Positions 17,189 through 26,225 are shown, counted from the stretch's first letter. The stretch: 64,000 nucleotides of DNA from Prescottella defluvii (GCF_000738775.1 NZ_JPOC01000037.1:1-64000), one strand, 5' to 3'. A program made the numbers and translations. The notes: generated by a model from the sequence alone, not told the origin.

Positions 17189-18568
17189 ATGGCATCGACA
17201 ACCGATGTGATCGTGGTCGGTGCAGGGTTGGCGGGGCTGACGGCGGCCCGCCGACTCGTGGACGCAGGGCTGACCGTGCAGGTCGTCGAGGCGCGTGACC
17301 GGGTCGGAGGCCGCACGCTCAATCACGACCTGGGCGACGGCCGGATCGTCGACTCCGGCGGCCAGTTCGTCGGCCCGACCCAGGACCGGGTCCTGGCGCT
17401 GGCCAAGGAACTCGAGGTCGAGACCTTCTCGACTTTCGCTCAGGGGCTGAGCACCTACGTCAAGAACGGCACGGCCCGGACGTTCTCCGGTGACGTTCCG
17501 CCGGACCCGGCCGCGCTGGCCGACGTGGGCGCGCTGATCCTCCGGGTGAACCGGGCCGCCAGGTCCATCCCGGTCGACGAGCCGTGGAACGCGCGCGGGG
17601 CGAGCGCTCTCGACTCGCAGTCGTTGACGAGTTGGATCCGGCGGGGCGCGGTCACCGACGGCGGACTGGACCTGCTCAACGTCCTGCTGGGATCGGCGTT
17701 CGGTGGGACCGCCACCGACGCGTCCGCACTGTTCGGCCTGTGGTACGTCGCCGGTGCGGGCAACGAGTACACCCCGGGCACCGTCGAGCGGATGATCGGA
17801 GTGCTTGGGGCAGCGCAGGATTCGCGGTTCCACGGTGGCGCCCAGATGCTCTCGCTGCGGCTCGCCGACGAGCTCGGGGATGCGGTGGCGCTCGGCGAGC
17901 CGGTGCGGAGGATCGAGCAGGACTCTCGTGGCGTGCGGGTGTTCAGCGACAACCGCCAATGGGCCGCGAGTCGGGTGATCGTCGCCGTGCCTCCCGTGCT
18001 GGCCAGCAGAATCTCGTGGGATCCGCTGCTCCCGGCCCAGCAGGACGCACTCTTCTCACGCATGGCACTCGGCACGCTCTGCAAGATCGAGGCCGTCTAT
18101 CCGGAACCGTTCTGGCGCAAGGAAGGACTGTCGGGTCAGGGCGTCTTCCGGGATCCGGCCTCGCCGGTGTGCTCGATGTTCGACAACTCCCCACCGGACG
18201 GTGGCCCCGGCATCCTGATGGGCTTCGTCGGCGGCGCCCAGTGGCGGCGGTGGGTGTCGCTCCCCGCCGGTCAGCGCCGGGGAGCGGTGCTCCGGGCCTT
18301 CGCCACGGTCGTCGGGACGCAGGCGCTCACACCCGTCGAGTGGATCGAACAGGACTGGACCAAGGAAGAGTGGACGCGCGGCGGCCCGACGTCGGTGCTC
18401 GCGCCCGGCGTGGTCACCGAACTGGGGATGTGGCGGGACGTGCCCTTCCAGCGAGTGCACTGGGCCGGGGCCGAGCACTCGCCGTACTGGAACGGGTACC
18501 TCGACGGTGCCGTCCGTTCCGGTGAATCATCTGCAGCCGAAGTCATTGCGGCCGAAGGAGAAATGTGA
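17189..18568 (+). CDS. Flavin-containing amine oxidase
   Basis: A 459-residue FAD enzyme of the monoamine/putrescine oxidase family that would oxidise an amine to an aldehyde with release of ammonia and peroxide. The dinucleotide motif VVGAGLAGLTAARRL, the EARDRVGGRT motif and the C-terminal FAD block WAGAEHSPYWNGYLDGAVRSG are all present. ATG 17189 follows GGAGAAG at 17177-17183; GTG 17183 is a weaker option. It is the first gene of a four-gene operon (SRPBCC, PfkB kinase, class II aldolase). The substrate is unknown; an amino sugar or amino polyol would let the later genes act on the product. Confidence 0.87.
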   Translation: MASTTDVIVVGAGLAGLTAARRLVDAGLTVQVVEARDRVGGRTLNHDLGDGRIVDSGGQFVGPTQDRVLALAKELEVETFSTFAQGLSTYVKNGTARTFSGDVPPDPAALADVGALILRVNRAARSIPVDEPWNARGASALDSQSLTSWIRRGAVTDGGLDLLNVLLGSAFGGTATDASALFGLWYVAGAGNEYTPGTVERMIGVLGAAQDSRFHGGAQMLSLRLADELGDAVALGEPVRRIEQDSRGVRVFSDNRQWAASRVIVAVPPVLASRISWDPLLPAQQDALFSRMALGTLCKIEAVYPEPFWRKEGLSGQGVFRDPASPVCSMFDNSPPDGGPGILMGFVGGAQWRRWVSLPAGQRRGAVLRAFATVVGTQALTPVEWIEQDWTKEEWTRGGPTSVLAPGVVTELGMWRDVPFQRVHWAGAEHSPYWNGYLDGAVRSGESSAAEVIAAEGEM

Positions 18569-18570
18569 TC

Positions 18571-19071
18571 ATGTCCAATCGTTTCGTGATCAGCGCGCAG
18601 CGCGTTCTCGCCGCCACGCTCGACGAGGTGTGGGAGCTGACATCGGACACCGGGCGCTACGGCGACTGGGTGGTGAGCGTCCGGGAGGTGACCGCGCACC
18701 ACGGTCCCGCGACCGTCGGCAAGTCGTACCGCGAGCGGGTCACGTCGGTCGGGCCACTGACGTCGCGAGCGGAGTGGACCGTTCGCACCCTCGAACCCAA
18801 GACGCTCCGAATCGACTCCGGGGTCGGCCTTGCACCGCTGCGCGACGTCGTCAACATTTTCCGGTTCGCGCCGGTCGGCGACGCCGCCACCTCGATGACC
18901 TACGAGTTCCACTTCACGCTGGGGCCGGCACCGCTCGGCGCCCTCGTCCACAAGATCCTCGGTTCCTCGATGGCCGCCGATTTCGACGAGTCGATGCGCA
19001 AACTCGAGACGGTCATCGTGTCCGAACGTCCGACACAGCACGAACTACGGGAAAGGGACGAAGTCCGATGA
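18571..19071 (+). CDS. SRPBCC (START/Bet v 1-like) protein
   Basis: A 166-residue protein with the family pattern: an N-terminal strand (RFVISAQRVLAATLDEVWEL), the WVVSVREVTA strand, central beta-sheet, and the long C-terminal helix (SSMAADFDESMRKLETVI). The fold binds hydrophobic ligands in a cavity; some members are cyclases or hydrolases. ATG 18571 is two bases after the amine oxidase stop with AAGGAG upstream. The last bases overlap the kinase start (ATGA). Confidence 0.78.
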   Translation: MSNRFVISAQRVLAATLDEVWELTSDTGRYGDWVVSVREVTAHHGPATVGKSYRERVTSVGPLTSRAEWTVRTLEPKTLRIDSGVGLAPLRDVVNIFRFAPVGDAATSMTYEFHFTLGPAPLGALVHKILGSSMAADFDESMRKLETVIVSERPTQHELRERDEVR

Positions 19072-20030
19072 CGACAACGAAGGCGACGGATTCCGTGCAG
19101 GCGATGATGTTGGGCGTGCATGTGCTCGACACCCTGGTGCGTCCGGTGGAGACCATTCCCGAGGGACAGGACGGCGCACTCGTCGAACAGATCGCCATCT
19201 CGCCGGCCGGAACGGCGGGTGGGACGGGCCTCGTCCTGGCACGTCTGGGAGCGCAGGTTCGCGCCGCCGGCGCGATCGGCGACGATGTAGTGGGGGAGAT
19301 GCTCACCATGCTCCTGGAACGTGAGGGCGTCGACACGTCGCTGCTGCACAAGGTTGCCGGTGCGCAGACCTCGGCCTCGGTTCTTCCCATCCGTCCGGAC
19401 GGCTCGCGGCCGGCACTGCACGTGGTGGGCGCGAATCAGTTCCTCGGCGAGCATGTTCCGTGGGACGAACTGGCGGGTGCCGACTTCGTGCACCTGGGGG
19501 CGGTGGAGTTCTACGGCGGCGACCTCGGTGCGCAGATCCTCGAGCGGGCACACGAGCACGGTGCGATCACGTCGGCGGACAGCCTGGCGCAGGGCCTGCC
19601 CGGGGTCCTCGACTACATCCGGGCGGCGCTGCCGCACATCGACTATCTGCTGCCGAACGACGAGCAGGTGATCGGCTGGACCGAGGCGTCGTCGTTGCGT
19701 GAGGGGTGCGAGCGGCTGCTCGAACTGGGCGCGCGGTGCGTGGTCGCCACGGCGGGAGCGGAGCCGACGATGGTCGCGACCACGGACGGCATCACCGAGG
19801 TGCCGGCGTTCCCGGTCGACGTCGTCGACACCAGCGGGTGCGGTGACGCGTTCTCGGCCGGATTCCTGCGCGGCATCTCCCTCGGCCTGGACGTCGTCGC
19901 CGCCGCCGAGTTCGGCAACGCCACCGCCGCGCAGACCGCGCAGGGGCTCGGCAGCGCTTACGGGACATACGACGCGGACACGGTGCGCGAGTTCATTGCG
20001 GCCCGCCGCTCGGTCGGGGATCTCGTATGA
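19068..20030 (+). CDS. PfkB-family sugar kinase
   Basis: A 320-residue ATP-dependent carbohydrate kinase. The C-terminal signature VDTSGCGDAFSAGFLRG contains the catalytic Asp and anion hole; the N-terminal PAGTAGGTGLVLARLGAQV matches the substrate-binding GG motif of ribokinase-like enzymes. Overlap with SRPBCC upstream and aldolase downstream (ATGA at both ends) indicates translational coupling. It probably phosphorylates the sugar-like product that the downstream aldolase cleaves. Confidence 0.85.
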   Translation: MTTTKATDSVQAMMLGVHVLDTLVRPVETIPEGQDGALVEQIAISPAGTAGGTGLVLARLGAQVRAAGAIGDDVVGEMLTMLLEREGVDTSLLHKVAGAQTSASVLPIRPDGSRPALHVVGANQFLGEHVPWDELAGADFVHLGAVEFYGGDLGAQILERAHEHGAITSADSLAQGLPGVLDYIRAALPHIDYLLPNDEQVIGWTEASSLREGCERLLELGARCVVATAGAEPTMVATTDGITEVPAFPVDVVDTSGCGDAFSAGFLRGISLGLDVVAAAEFGNATAAQTAQGLGSAYGTYDADTVREFIAARRSVGDLV

Positions 20031-20686
20031 CGAGTGCCGGAGATTTCACCGAGTTGCGTGCGTCGGTCGCCGAGACCGCGCGTCAGGTCGCCGCGCGCGG
20101 ACTGGTGCTCGGGAGCGCCGGCAACGTCAGTGCTCGCGACGGCGACGCGGTCGCGGTCACCGCGAGCGGGGTGCACCTGAGCGACGCGACCGTCGACGAC
20201 GTCACCGTCGTGGACCTGGACGGCCACGTGATCAAGGGCGCGTTGCGCCCGACGACCGAACTCGAGATGCACCTCGGCATCTACCGATCGACCTCGAACA
20301 GCAGTGTGGTGCATGCCCATTCGATGTCGACCGTCGCGCTGTCGTTAGTGGCCGACGAGCTACCCCCGGTGCACTACCAGCAGCTGCTGCTCGGTGGTGC
20401 CATTCCGGTGGTGCCGTTCGCGGCGTTCGGGAGCGAGCAACTCGCCACGTCGACGGTCGCCGCCCTGGCGCACCACAACGCGGTGATCCTGGCCCATCAC
20501 GGCTCCGTGACGGTGGGTCAGTCGCCCACCGAGGCGCTCGACCGGATCGTGCTGCTGGAGTGGTTGTGCGAGGTCTATCTCCGCGCCGCGGCGGTGCAGC
20601 AGCCACGCGCGCTCACGCCCGCCGACCTACAGGCCGTGATCGAGATGGCGATCGCGACGCAGTACGGGGAGACGCGCCGCGTGTGA
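20027..20686 (+). CDS. Class II aldolase/adducin family protein
   Basis: A 219-residue zinc aldolase of the fuculose-/ribulose-phosphate type. Visible motifs are GSAGNVSAR (phosphate/substrate loop), TASGVHLS, the catalytic TELEMHLGIY glutamate, the zinc HxH in VVHAHSMS and a third histidine in LAHHGSVT. It should split or epimerise a phosphorylated ketose, usually yielding dihydroxyacetone phosphate and an aldehyde. It ends the amine oxidase operon. Confidence 0.85.
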   Translation: MTSAGDFTELRASVAETARQVAARGLVLGSAGNVSARDGDAVAVTASGVHLSDATVDDVTVVDLDGHVIKGALRPTTELEMHLGIYRSTSNSSVVHAHSMSTVALSLVADELPPVHYQQLLLGGAIPVVPFAAFGSEQLATSTVAALAHHNAVILAHHGSVTVGQSPTEALDRIVLLEWLCEVYLRAAAVQQPRALTPADLQAVIEMAIATQYGETRRV

Positions 20687-20874
20687 GTAGCGAGCCCGGC
20701 GCCGAGTCGCCAGCGAAGCCGCAACGGCGACGCCGGTCGGGGGACTGCGACGATCAGCTGTCGATGTGTGCTGTTAAACCTGTTGTCTACCAAACTAAAT
20801 GGCATAGTCTTGGCTATCGGCAAGTGGCGATGGCTGATTTGGGTGTTCGCCGGACCCCGCGTACTCGAACTGGT

Positions 20875-20912
20875 GCGTGTGGCCCCGCCCGTCACCGGGC
20901 GGGGCCACACGC
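20875..20912. terminator. Bidirectional hairpin terminator
   Basis: A perfect 17-base stem (20875-20891 with 20896-20912) closes a TCAC loop. It lies 8 bases past the stop of the MFS gene on the minus strand and 189 bases after the aldolase on the plus strand, between convergent operons. No strong T-tract follows. The rest of 20687-20874 shows only an AT-richer patch (20760-20820) and no gene. Confidence 0.75.
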
Positions 20913-20920
20913 ATTGCGCA

Positions 20921-22375
20921 TCAGTGGGCGTAGACCTCGGCGTCGTCGCCGTCCCATTGCGGCATGAGCTCGTCTTTGGTTCCGCGGATGAGCGCGAAGC
21001 CGATCGCTGCGGCCGACACCATCGCGATTCCGGATGCGAGGAACGCCGCGGAGTAGCCGTCGGTGAAAGCCGCGATCTCGGTGCTGCCGGCGTCGAGGGC
21101 GTCTGCGGTGGTGTTCGCGTAGATGACGGTGAAGACGGCCAGTCCGATCGAGCCACCGATATGGAACGTGGAGTTGACCGTTGCCGAGGCAACACCGGCG
21201 TCATCGGTGTCGACGCCGATGAGGGCGAGGTTCTGCACCGGTACGAACAGCATCGACAGCCCGATACCGAGCAGAACCAGTCCGGGGAGAACCTCGGTCC
21301 AGTAGTTGCCCTCGGGGGTGATGCCGATCAGGTAGAACAGCCCTGCCGCTCCGAACAGGGGCCCGATGACCATCATGTGGCGCGGACCGAACGCGTTGAG
21401 CGCCTTGGTGACAAACGGGCTGCATGCCATGATGACGACGGTCATCAGGACATTGGCGGCGCCGGAGACCAGCGGGCTCATGCCCATCACGATCTGGAAG
21501 TAGAACGTGAGGTACAGCATCGCGCCGATCATGACCGCGCCGACGACGGCCTGGATCAGGAAGGCGCCACCGCGGACCTTGTCGAGGACGACCCTCAGTG
21601 GCAGCAGGGGCTGCTCGACGCGGGTTTCGATCCACACGAATGCCGCCAGCAGCACGACACCGATGGCCAGGAAGGCGACCGTGTCGGTCGATCCCCAGCC
21701 GTGCTCGGCTCGCGTGAATCCGTAGACCAGTGATCCCAGACCGAATGTGACCGTCACGGCCCCGCCGATGTCGTAGCGGTTGTTGTCTCCACCGGCTTTG
21801 CTCTCGTCCAGCAGCAGGGCGCCGCCGATGATGCCGATGACCACGAAGATCACGTTCACGAGCAGGCACCAGCGCCAGTTCGTGTACTCGGTCAGGACTC
21901 CACCGAGGACGAGGCCGATCGCGGCGCCGGTGCCGGCGACGGTTCCGAAGATGGCGAACGCGATGTTGCGTTCGCGGCCGTGAGAGAACGTCACCGTCAC
22001 CATCGCCAAGGCTGCGGGTGCCAGCAGCGCGGCGAACGCGCCCTGGACACCGCGGGCGATGATGAGCTCGATGCCGCCCTGGGCCAGGCCGCCCCAGGCC
22101 GAGGCGGCACCGAAACCGACCATCCCGAGCATGAATGTGCGTTTGCGGCCCCAGTAGTCGGAGATCCGGCCGCCGAGCAGCAGGAGCGATCCGAAGGCGA
22201 GAGCGTAGGCGGTGACCACCCACTGGCGTTGGTCGTCGCTGAGTCCGATGTCGAGTTGGGCCTGAGGTAGCGCGATCGTGACGATCGTCGTGTCGAGGAC
22301 CACGACCAATTCGGTGAGCGCGAGTACCGCCAGAGCCCACCAGCGCATCGCCGGTTTGTTCAGAACTGCGGGCAT
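20921..22375 (-). CDS. MFS drug exporter, DHA2 (EmrB/QacA) family
   Basis: A 484-residue membrane protein with about 14 hydrophobic segments. The family motif C/D region DTTIVTIALPQAQ in helix 1 and the loop motif A GGRISDYWGRKR between helices 2 and 3 identify DHA2 proton antiporters. ATG 22375 is chosen; it has GGAGG at 22385-22389 (minus strand), inside a leader hairpin. The frame is open upstream, but that part crosses the divergent promoter region. The divergent TetR gene and the inverted repeat at 22498-22525 suggest substrate-induced efflux of a toxic compound. Confidence 0.87.
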   Translation of the reverse strand: MPAVLNKPAMRWWALAVLALTELVVVLDTTIVTIALPQAQLDIGLSDDQRQWVVTAYALAFGSLLLLGGRISDYWGRKRTFMLGMVGFGAASAWGGLAQGGIELIIARGVQGAFAALLAPAALAMVTVTFSHGRERNIAFAIFGTVAGTGAAIGLVLGGVLTEYTNWRWCLLVNVIFVVIGIIGGALLLDESKAGGDNNRYDIGGAVTVTFGLGSLVYGFTRAEHGWGSTDTVAFLAIGVVLLAAFVWIETRVEQPLLPLRVVLDKVRGGAFLIQAVVGAVMIGAMLYLTFYFQIVMGMSPLVSGAANVLMTVVIMACSPFVTKALNAFGPRHMMVIGPLFGAAGLFYLIGITPEGNYWTEVLPGLVLLGIGLSMLFVPVQNLALIGVDTDDAGVASATVNSTFHIGGSIGLAVFTVIYANTTADALDAGSTEIAAFTDGYSAAFLASGIAMVSAAAIGFALIRGTKDELMPQWDGDDAEVYAH

Positions 22376-22384
22376 AGAGGAAGG

Positions 22385-22417
22385 CCTCCAGGCTTCTTGA
22401 AATGAAGTCGCTGGAGG
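22385..22417 (-). promoter_or_regulatory. Leader hairpin covering the MFS ribosome-binding site
   Basis: In the minus-strand leader, CCTCCAG and CTGGAGG arms plus an inner CTTC/GAAG pair can fold, with one strand carrying the GGAGG of the MFS gene. Folding would hide the ribosome site, so translation could be conditional. Confidence 0.45.
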
Positions 22418-22497
22418 TTTCAAGCCTCGGATCGACAGCTGCGCAGCGCACGCCCGACCGCCCCGGCCACGTAGCCGGGCAGATCCTGAGAATAACA

Positions 22498-22525
22498 TAA
22501 CTTTACATTCATGCATGTATAGTTA
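22498..22525. promoter_or_regulatory. Imperfect inverted-repeat operator between MFS and TetR genes
   Basis: TAACTTTACAT (22498-22508) and ATGTATAGTTA (22515-22525) match as inverted arms at 10 of 11 positions with a 6-base spacer, in the AT-rich divergent promoter region. The expected ligand is the TetR protein encoded at 22564. Confidence 0.65.
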
Positions 22526-22563
22526 CGCAGGTCGGAGGCCTTTCTGTCTATTGAGGAGTGATC

Positions 22564-23115
22564 GTGCGACCGAACAATCGGGAGAAGATCCTCGACGCCG
22601 CGGTGCGCGTCGCTGAACGCGACGGCGCTCGTCGACTGACCCTCGAGGCGACCGCCGAAGAAGCGGGATTGACCCGCGGCGGGATGATGTACCACTTCCG
22701 CGACCGCGACGCGCTTTCCCTGGCGATGCAGGAGCACCTCGCACGGCGATGGGAGGCGCGCCTGATCGAGGCCGCGGGCAAGCCCGCTGCCGAGGCGACG
22801 CCGATCGAGCGGGTCAGGGCCTATGTCACCGTGGCCACCACGTCGGCCACCGCCGGTGAACTCGACCTCATCCACGACACCGGACACGATGCGGCGCTGC
22901 ACGAACCCTGGGCCCGCGTGCTGAGCGAATGGACGCCCTCACCGCACGATGCCACTGACGACGCGACGACGATGCGCCTGTTCATCGCCTGCCTCGCCGC
23001 CGACGGTCTGTGGTCCTACGACTCGCTCGGTGCGCGTGATCTGCCCGCCGCCACCCGACGTGCACTCGCGCAACACATCATCGACCTCGCTGGACCGCCG
23101 GACGCCTCCACGTGA
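22564..23115 (+). CDS. TetR-family regulator, coupled to ruvB
   Basis: A 183-residue repressor. The helix-turn-helix is [20 protein letters not shown], then [27 protein letters not shown] 22564 is preferred over GTG 22558, which lies inside the GAGGAG ribosome site. The stop overlaps the ruvB start by four bases (GTGA), an odd partner for a drug-efflux regulator. It probably controls the divergent MFS gene through the 22498-22525 repeat. Confidence 0.85.
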   Translation: MRPNNREKILDAAVRVAERDGARRLTLEATAEEAGLTRGGMMYHFRDRDALSLAMQEHLARRWEARLIEAAGKPAAEATPIERVRAYVTVATTSATAGELDLIHDTGHDAALHEPWARVLSEWTPSPHDATDDATTMRLFIACLAADGLWSYDSLGARDLPAATRRALAQHIIDLAGPPDAST

Positions 23116-24161
23116 ACACCGACATGACCCGTGCGCCCACCAGCGCCGCCCATTCTCACGCTGGCGTCATCGACACCGATCCCGATGAGACCGGCCTTCG
23201 CCCACGCGATCTCGATGCCTTCATCGGTCAACAACAGGTCCGGGAACAACTGCAACTGGTCCTGCGCGCGGCCGAACTTCGAGGGGACTCGCCCGATTAC
23301 ATCCTGATGGCGGGCCCGCCCGGGCTGGGCAAGACGAGCATGGCCATGATCATTGCCCGTGAACTCGGTGCCGCGCTGCACCTGACGTCCGGGCCGGCCA
23401 TCGTGCGCCCGGGCGACCTGGCGGCGATCCTGAGCAACCTCGTCGAAGGTGACGTCTTGTTCATCGACGAAATCCACCGAGTGGCGCGCCCGGCCGAGGA
23501 AATGCTCTATCTGGCGATGGAGGACTTCCGCGTCGACGTCGTTGTCGGAAAGGGCCCCGGCGCGATGGCTATCCCGTTGGAGATCGCACCGTTCACGCTG
23601 GTCGGTGCCACCACCCGATCCGGTGCACTCACCGGGCCCCTCCGAGACCGATTCGGATTCGTGGGACGTATGGACTTCTACGAACCTTCGGAGCTTGACC
23701 AGATCGTCCGCCGCTCCGCAGCCATCCTCGACATCACGATCGATGACAGTGCCAGCAAGGAAGTCGCCGTCCGATCCCGCGGAACACCCCGAATCGCCAA
23801 CCGGTTGCTGCGACGCGTCCGTGACTACGCCCAGGTGCGGGGCAACGGTACCGTTGATCACGCCACCGCCGTTGCCGCCCTGGCGATCTACGATGTCGAT
23901 AGCCTCGGTATGGACCGGCTCGACCGGGCCGTCCTTAGCGCTCTGATTCGCAACTTCAATGGCGGCCCCGTCGGCGTCTCCACCCTCGCAGTCGCCGTCG
24001 GCGAAGAAACCGCCACCATCGAAGAAGTTTGCGAACCCTTTCTCATCCGGGTGGGAATGATGGCCCGCACCACCCGCGGACGAATCGCCACCCACGCCGC
24101 ATGGCAACACCTCGGACTGACACCACCACTGTCCTGTGAACCAAGTGCGCCGGATACGTGA
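23112..24161 (+). CDS. ruvB: RuvB Holliday-junction branch-migration ATPase, stand-alone copy
   Basis: A 349-residue, full-length RuvB. Walker A is GPPGLGKTS (residues 68-76), Walker B is DEIH (119-122), the sensor/arginine-finger region is [18 protein letters not shown], and the C-terminal winged helix has [19 protein letters not shown]. The TSGPA block after Walker A is also conserved. In actinobacteria ruvB normally sits in ruvC-ruvA-ruvB; here neither partner is nearby and the gene is coupled to a TetR regulator. It is either a second copy acquired with this accessory region or a relocated gene. Key residues look intact, so it may be active with a RuvA encoded elsewhere. Confidence 0.87.
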   Translation: MNTDMTRAPTSAAHSHAGVIDTDPDETGLRPRDLDAFIGQQQVREQLQLVLRAAELRGDSPDYILMAGPPGLGKTSMAMIIARELGAALHLTSGPAIVRPGDLAAILSNLVEGDVLFIDEIHRVARPAEEMLYLAMEDFRVDVVVGKGPGAMAIPLEIAPFTLVGATTRSGALTGPLRDRFGFVGRMDFYEPSELDQIVRRSAAILDITIDDSASKEVAVRSRGTPRIANRLLRRVRDYAQVRGNGTVDHATAVAALAIYDVDSLGMDRLDRAVLSALIRNFNGGPVGVSTLAVAVGEETATIEEVCEPFLIRVGMMARTTRGRIATHAAWQHLGLTPPLSCEPSAPDT

Positions 24162-24377
24162 ACCCCTCGCTGTTGCTCAGTACGGGGAGACAAAGCCTCG
24201 GCTCGAAGACTCAACGCGCGCGTCACAGTTGAATACGTCGTGTTGCCAACAAGTTCGGATGGATCGGAAGGCGCAGCAAGTTTCACGGTCCTGGCGGCTT
24301 TGTCGGCTCACGAACCGTCGGCGCGTGGCTCGGCCACGAAGTCACACAACTGCTTACGAGTGGTGTATGCGCTGCGC
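24162..24377. other. Intergenic region, no gene seen
   Basis: These 216 bases between convergent genes look less GC-rich than the flanks and contain no convincing coding frame, hairpin or mobile-element end. They may hold weak terminators of both genes. Confidence 0.5.
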
Positions 24378-25442
24378 TTACTTGGCGTGTGGACGGCGTG
24401 TTTCCGGTTCGGCGGCACCGGCTTCAGGGTGGTGCGCCACTGCCGCGAAAGCGGCTTTGGGTTCCCATTCCATGTCCGGGTAGGTCTGTCCCCGGCGTCC
24501 TTCGAGGAGTTTGACGATGCCCAAGCTCGCCCGATCCAAGTCGTCCCTGGGGTCACCGTCGGGGCGGTGTGGGTAGCCGGGCAGGGCGAACAAGTACACG
24601 AAGGCGCTGTCCACACCTTCGGTCTCGAAGACCTCCAGCAGTTCGCTCAGGTATGTGGCCTGGCCGGCCTCGTCACGCTCGTATACGCCCTTCAGCCGTA
24701 TGGGGGCCTTGGTTTCCGGGTCGTGCTCGACCACTTCCAGTACCCGCCCGCCGCGGTCACCCGCACCGCGATAGGCCGCGGTGCCGAACCCGGTGATGGC
24801 GAGCGGCTTCGGGCCTCGGGCCAGGGTGCGCACCGCGTCCCGGAACTGGTCGGCGACCTCGGCGGAGCGGATCAGCTCGAACGTCATCATGTCGAAGGGC
24901 GTCCAGTCGACCTGCTCGAATTGGATGGCCGCGTAGGTGAGTGTGCCGTGGAAGCGTTCGCGGACCGTGGCCGCGGCGTCGCGGAGGAACGCGTTGATGC
25001 GCACGCCGAGTTCACGTATCGCTTCGTCCCGCTGCCCGGGTCGGGCCATCAGATGCCCAACCCGTTCCTCAGGGGTCTCTCCGGGCAGGAATCCGCGGTT
25101 CATCACGCTCAGTTCGACCCCTGCGACGAATACGACCGTGGCCCCCTGCTGCCGGAGCCGTTCTGCTCGCTCGGCGCAATCGCGGAAGAGGCCGACGATC
25201 TGCTCAGGATGCAGTTCCAGCGGATAGGGCGAGAACCAGACTTCCAGGCCGAGTTCAGCGGCGGCACGGCCGGCCAACTCGAGTCGTTCCGGGTCGCCGC
25301 CGATGATCTGGATCGCGTTGCAGTGCAGGTCGTCGCGGATGATGGCCAGCTCGCGTCGGACCACCGCGGGGTCGAAGTGTTCGCGAGATGACTGGCCGTG
25401 CACGACGAATCCGGTGTCGTAGGTCATTCCTTTTGCTCGCAT
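24378..25442 (-). CDS. Conserved protein of unknown function, TIM-barrel glycosidase-like
   Basis: A 354-residue soluble protein. Its beginning (RAKGMTYDTGFVVHGQSSREHF, read in two parts) and blocks such as IIRDDLHCNAIQIIGGDPERL and GLEVWFSPYPLELHPEQIV alternate strands and helices as in an (alpha/beta)8 barrel. Acidic residues at strand ends (VAGVELSVMNRGF, AAIQFEQVDW) could be catalytic. Streptomyces relatives are, as I recall, sometimes labelled abortive infection protein without support. ATG 25442 has GAAAGGA upstream. It is divergent from a TetR gene across three tandem operators and so is probably inducible. Confidence 0.6.
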   Translation of the reverse strand: MRAKGMTYDTGFVVHGQSSREHFDPAVVRRELAIIRDDLHCNAIQIIGGDPERLELAGRAAAELGLEVWFSPYPLELHPEQIVGLFRDCAERAERLRQQGATVVFVAGVELSVMNRGFLPGETPEERVGHLMARPGQRDEAIRELGVRINAFLRDAAATVRERFHGTLTYAAIQFEQVDWTPFDMMTFELIRSAEVADQFRDAVRTLARGPKPLAITGFGTAAYRGAGDRGGRVLEVVEHDPETKAPIRLKGVYERDEAGQATYLSELLEVFETEGVDSAFVYLFALPGYPHRPDGDPRDDLDRASLGIVKLLEGRRGQTYPDMEWEPKAAFAAVAHHPEAGAAEPETRRPHAK

Positions 25443-25480
25443 GGTGGCGTCCTTTCTTCCGCGTCGAGACTGACACCAAA

Positions 25481-25528
25481 CTTGCGTGCGCGCAAGGTTG
25501 CGCTCACGCAACTTTGCGTGCGCGCAGT
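25481..25528. promoter_or_regulatory. Three tandem 16-bp operators
   Basis: Three units follow one another every 16 bases: CTTGCG-TGCG-CGCAAG (25481-25496), GTTGCG-CTCA-CGCAAC (25497-25512) and TTTGCG-TGCG-CGCAGT (25513-25528). The first two are perfect inverted repeats; the third is imperfect on its right arm. They fill the region between the divergent unknown gene and TetR gene. Confidence 0.8.
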
Positions 25529-25549
25529 CCTGTGTGGAACGCTGTCTCC

Positions 25550-26203
25550 GTGACAACCCATCGACCAGGGCTGCGGGAGCGGAAGAAACAGGCCACGCGT
25601 GAGGCGCTACGAGAGGCCGCCCTGCGTCTGGCCGTGGAGCGCGGACCGGGCCAGGTTCGGGTCGAGGACATCGCCGAAGCAGCCGGGGTTTCGCCGCGTA
25701 CTTACAACAACTACTTCGCCAGCCGAGAGCAGGCGATCGTCTCCGCTGTCACCGAAGACCGGGAGGCGCGCATCGCGGCGGCGGTCGCGGCTCACCCCGC
25801 AGGAGTCCGCCTGGCTGACGCCGTCACCGAAGCCGTGATCGAGCAATACGCGAGCACCGGCGAGCGTGATCACGAGGCGCTGCTGCTGATCACCACCCAG
25901 ACCGCACTGCGCGACGCCTTCCTCGACGCCACCGCCGGCATCGAGCCCCCGCTCACGGTGGTGATCGCCGAACGCCTGGACGACCCCGAAGCGCACACGG
26001 CCCGCGTCCTCGCAGCAAGCGTGGCCGCGGCAGTTCGCATCGCTCTGGAGAGCTGGCTCCAGCCGGCCGGAAACGCGGGGGTTGCCGAGACCTTCACTGC
26101 CGGAGGACTGGTTGTGCCCTCCGGCTCGCTGCCCGACCAGCTCCGTGCGGCGCTGGCGCCGCTTGCGCCCGCGTTCGACGCCGCCGAGAAACACGCCTCA
26201 TAG
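25550..26203 (+). CDS. TetR-family regulator
   Basis: A 217-residue repressor. The helix-turn-helix is TREALREAALRLAVERG, then VRVEDIAEAAGVSPRTYNNYFASREQA, as in the AcrR-type actinobacterial group. GTG 25550 directly follows the tandem operators, leaving little leader, which suggests tight autorepression. It is divergent from the TIM-barrel-like gene, its likely target. Confidence 0.87.
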   Translation: MTTHRPGLRERKKQATREALREAALRLAVERGPGQVRVEDIAEAAGVSPRTYNNYFASREQAIVSAVTEDREARIAAAVAAHPAGVRLADAVTEAVIEQYASTGERDHEALLLITTQTALRDAFLDATAGIEPPLTVVIAERLDDPEAHTARVLAASVAAAVRIALESWLQPAGNAGVAETFTAGGLVVPSGSLPDQLRAALAPLAPAFDAAEKHAS

Positions 26204-26225
26204 ACAAGGTTCGGGCCGCGACGAA

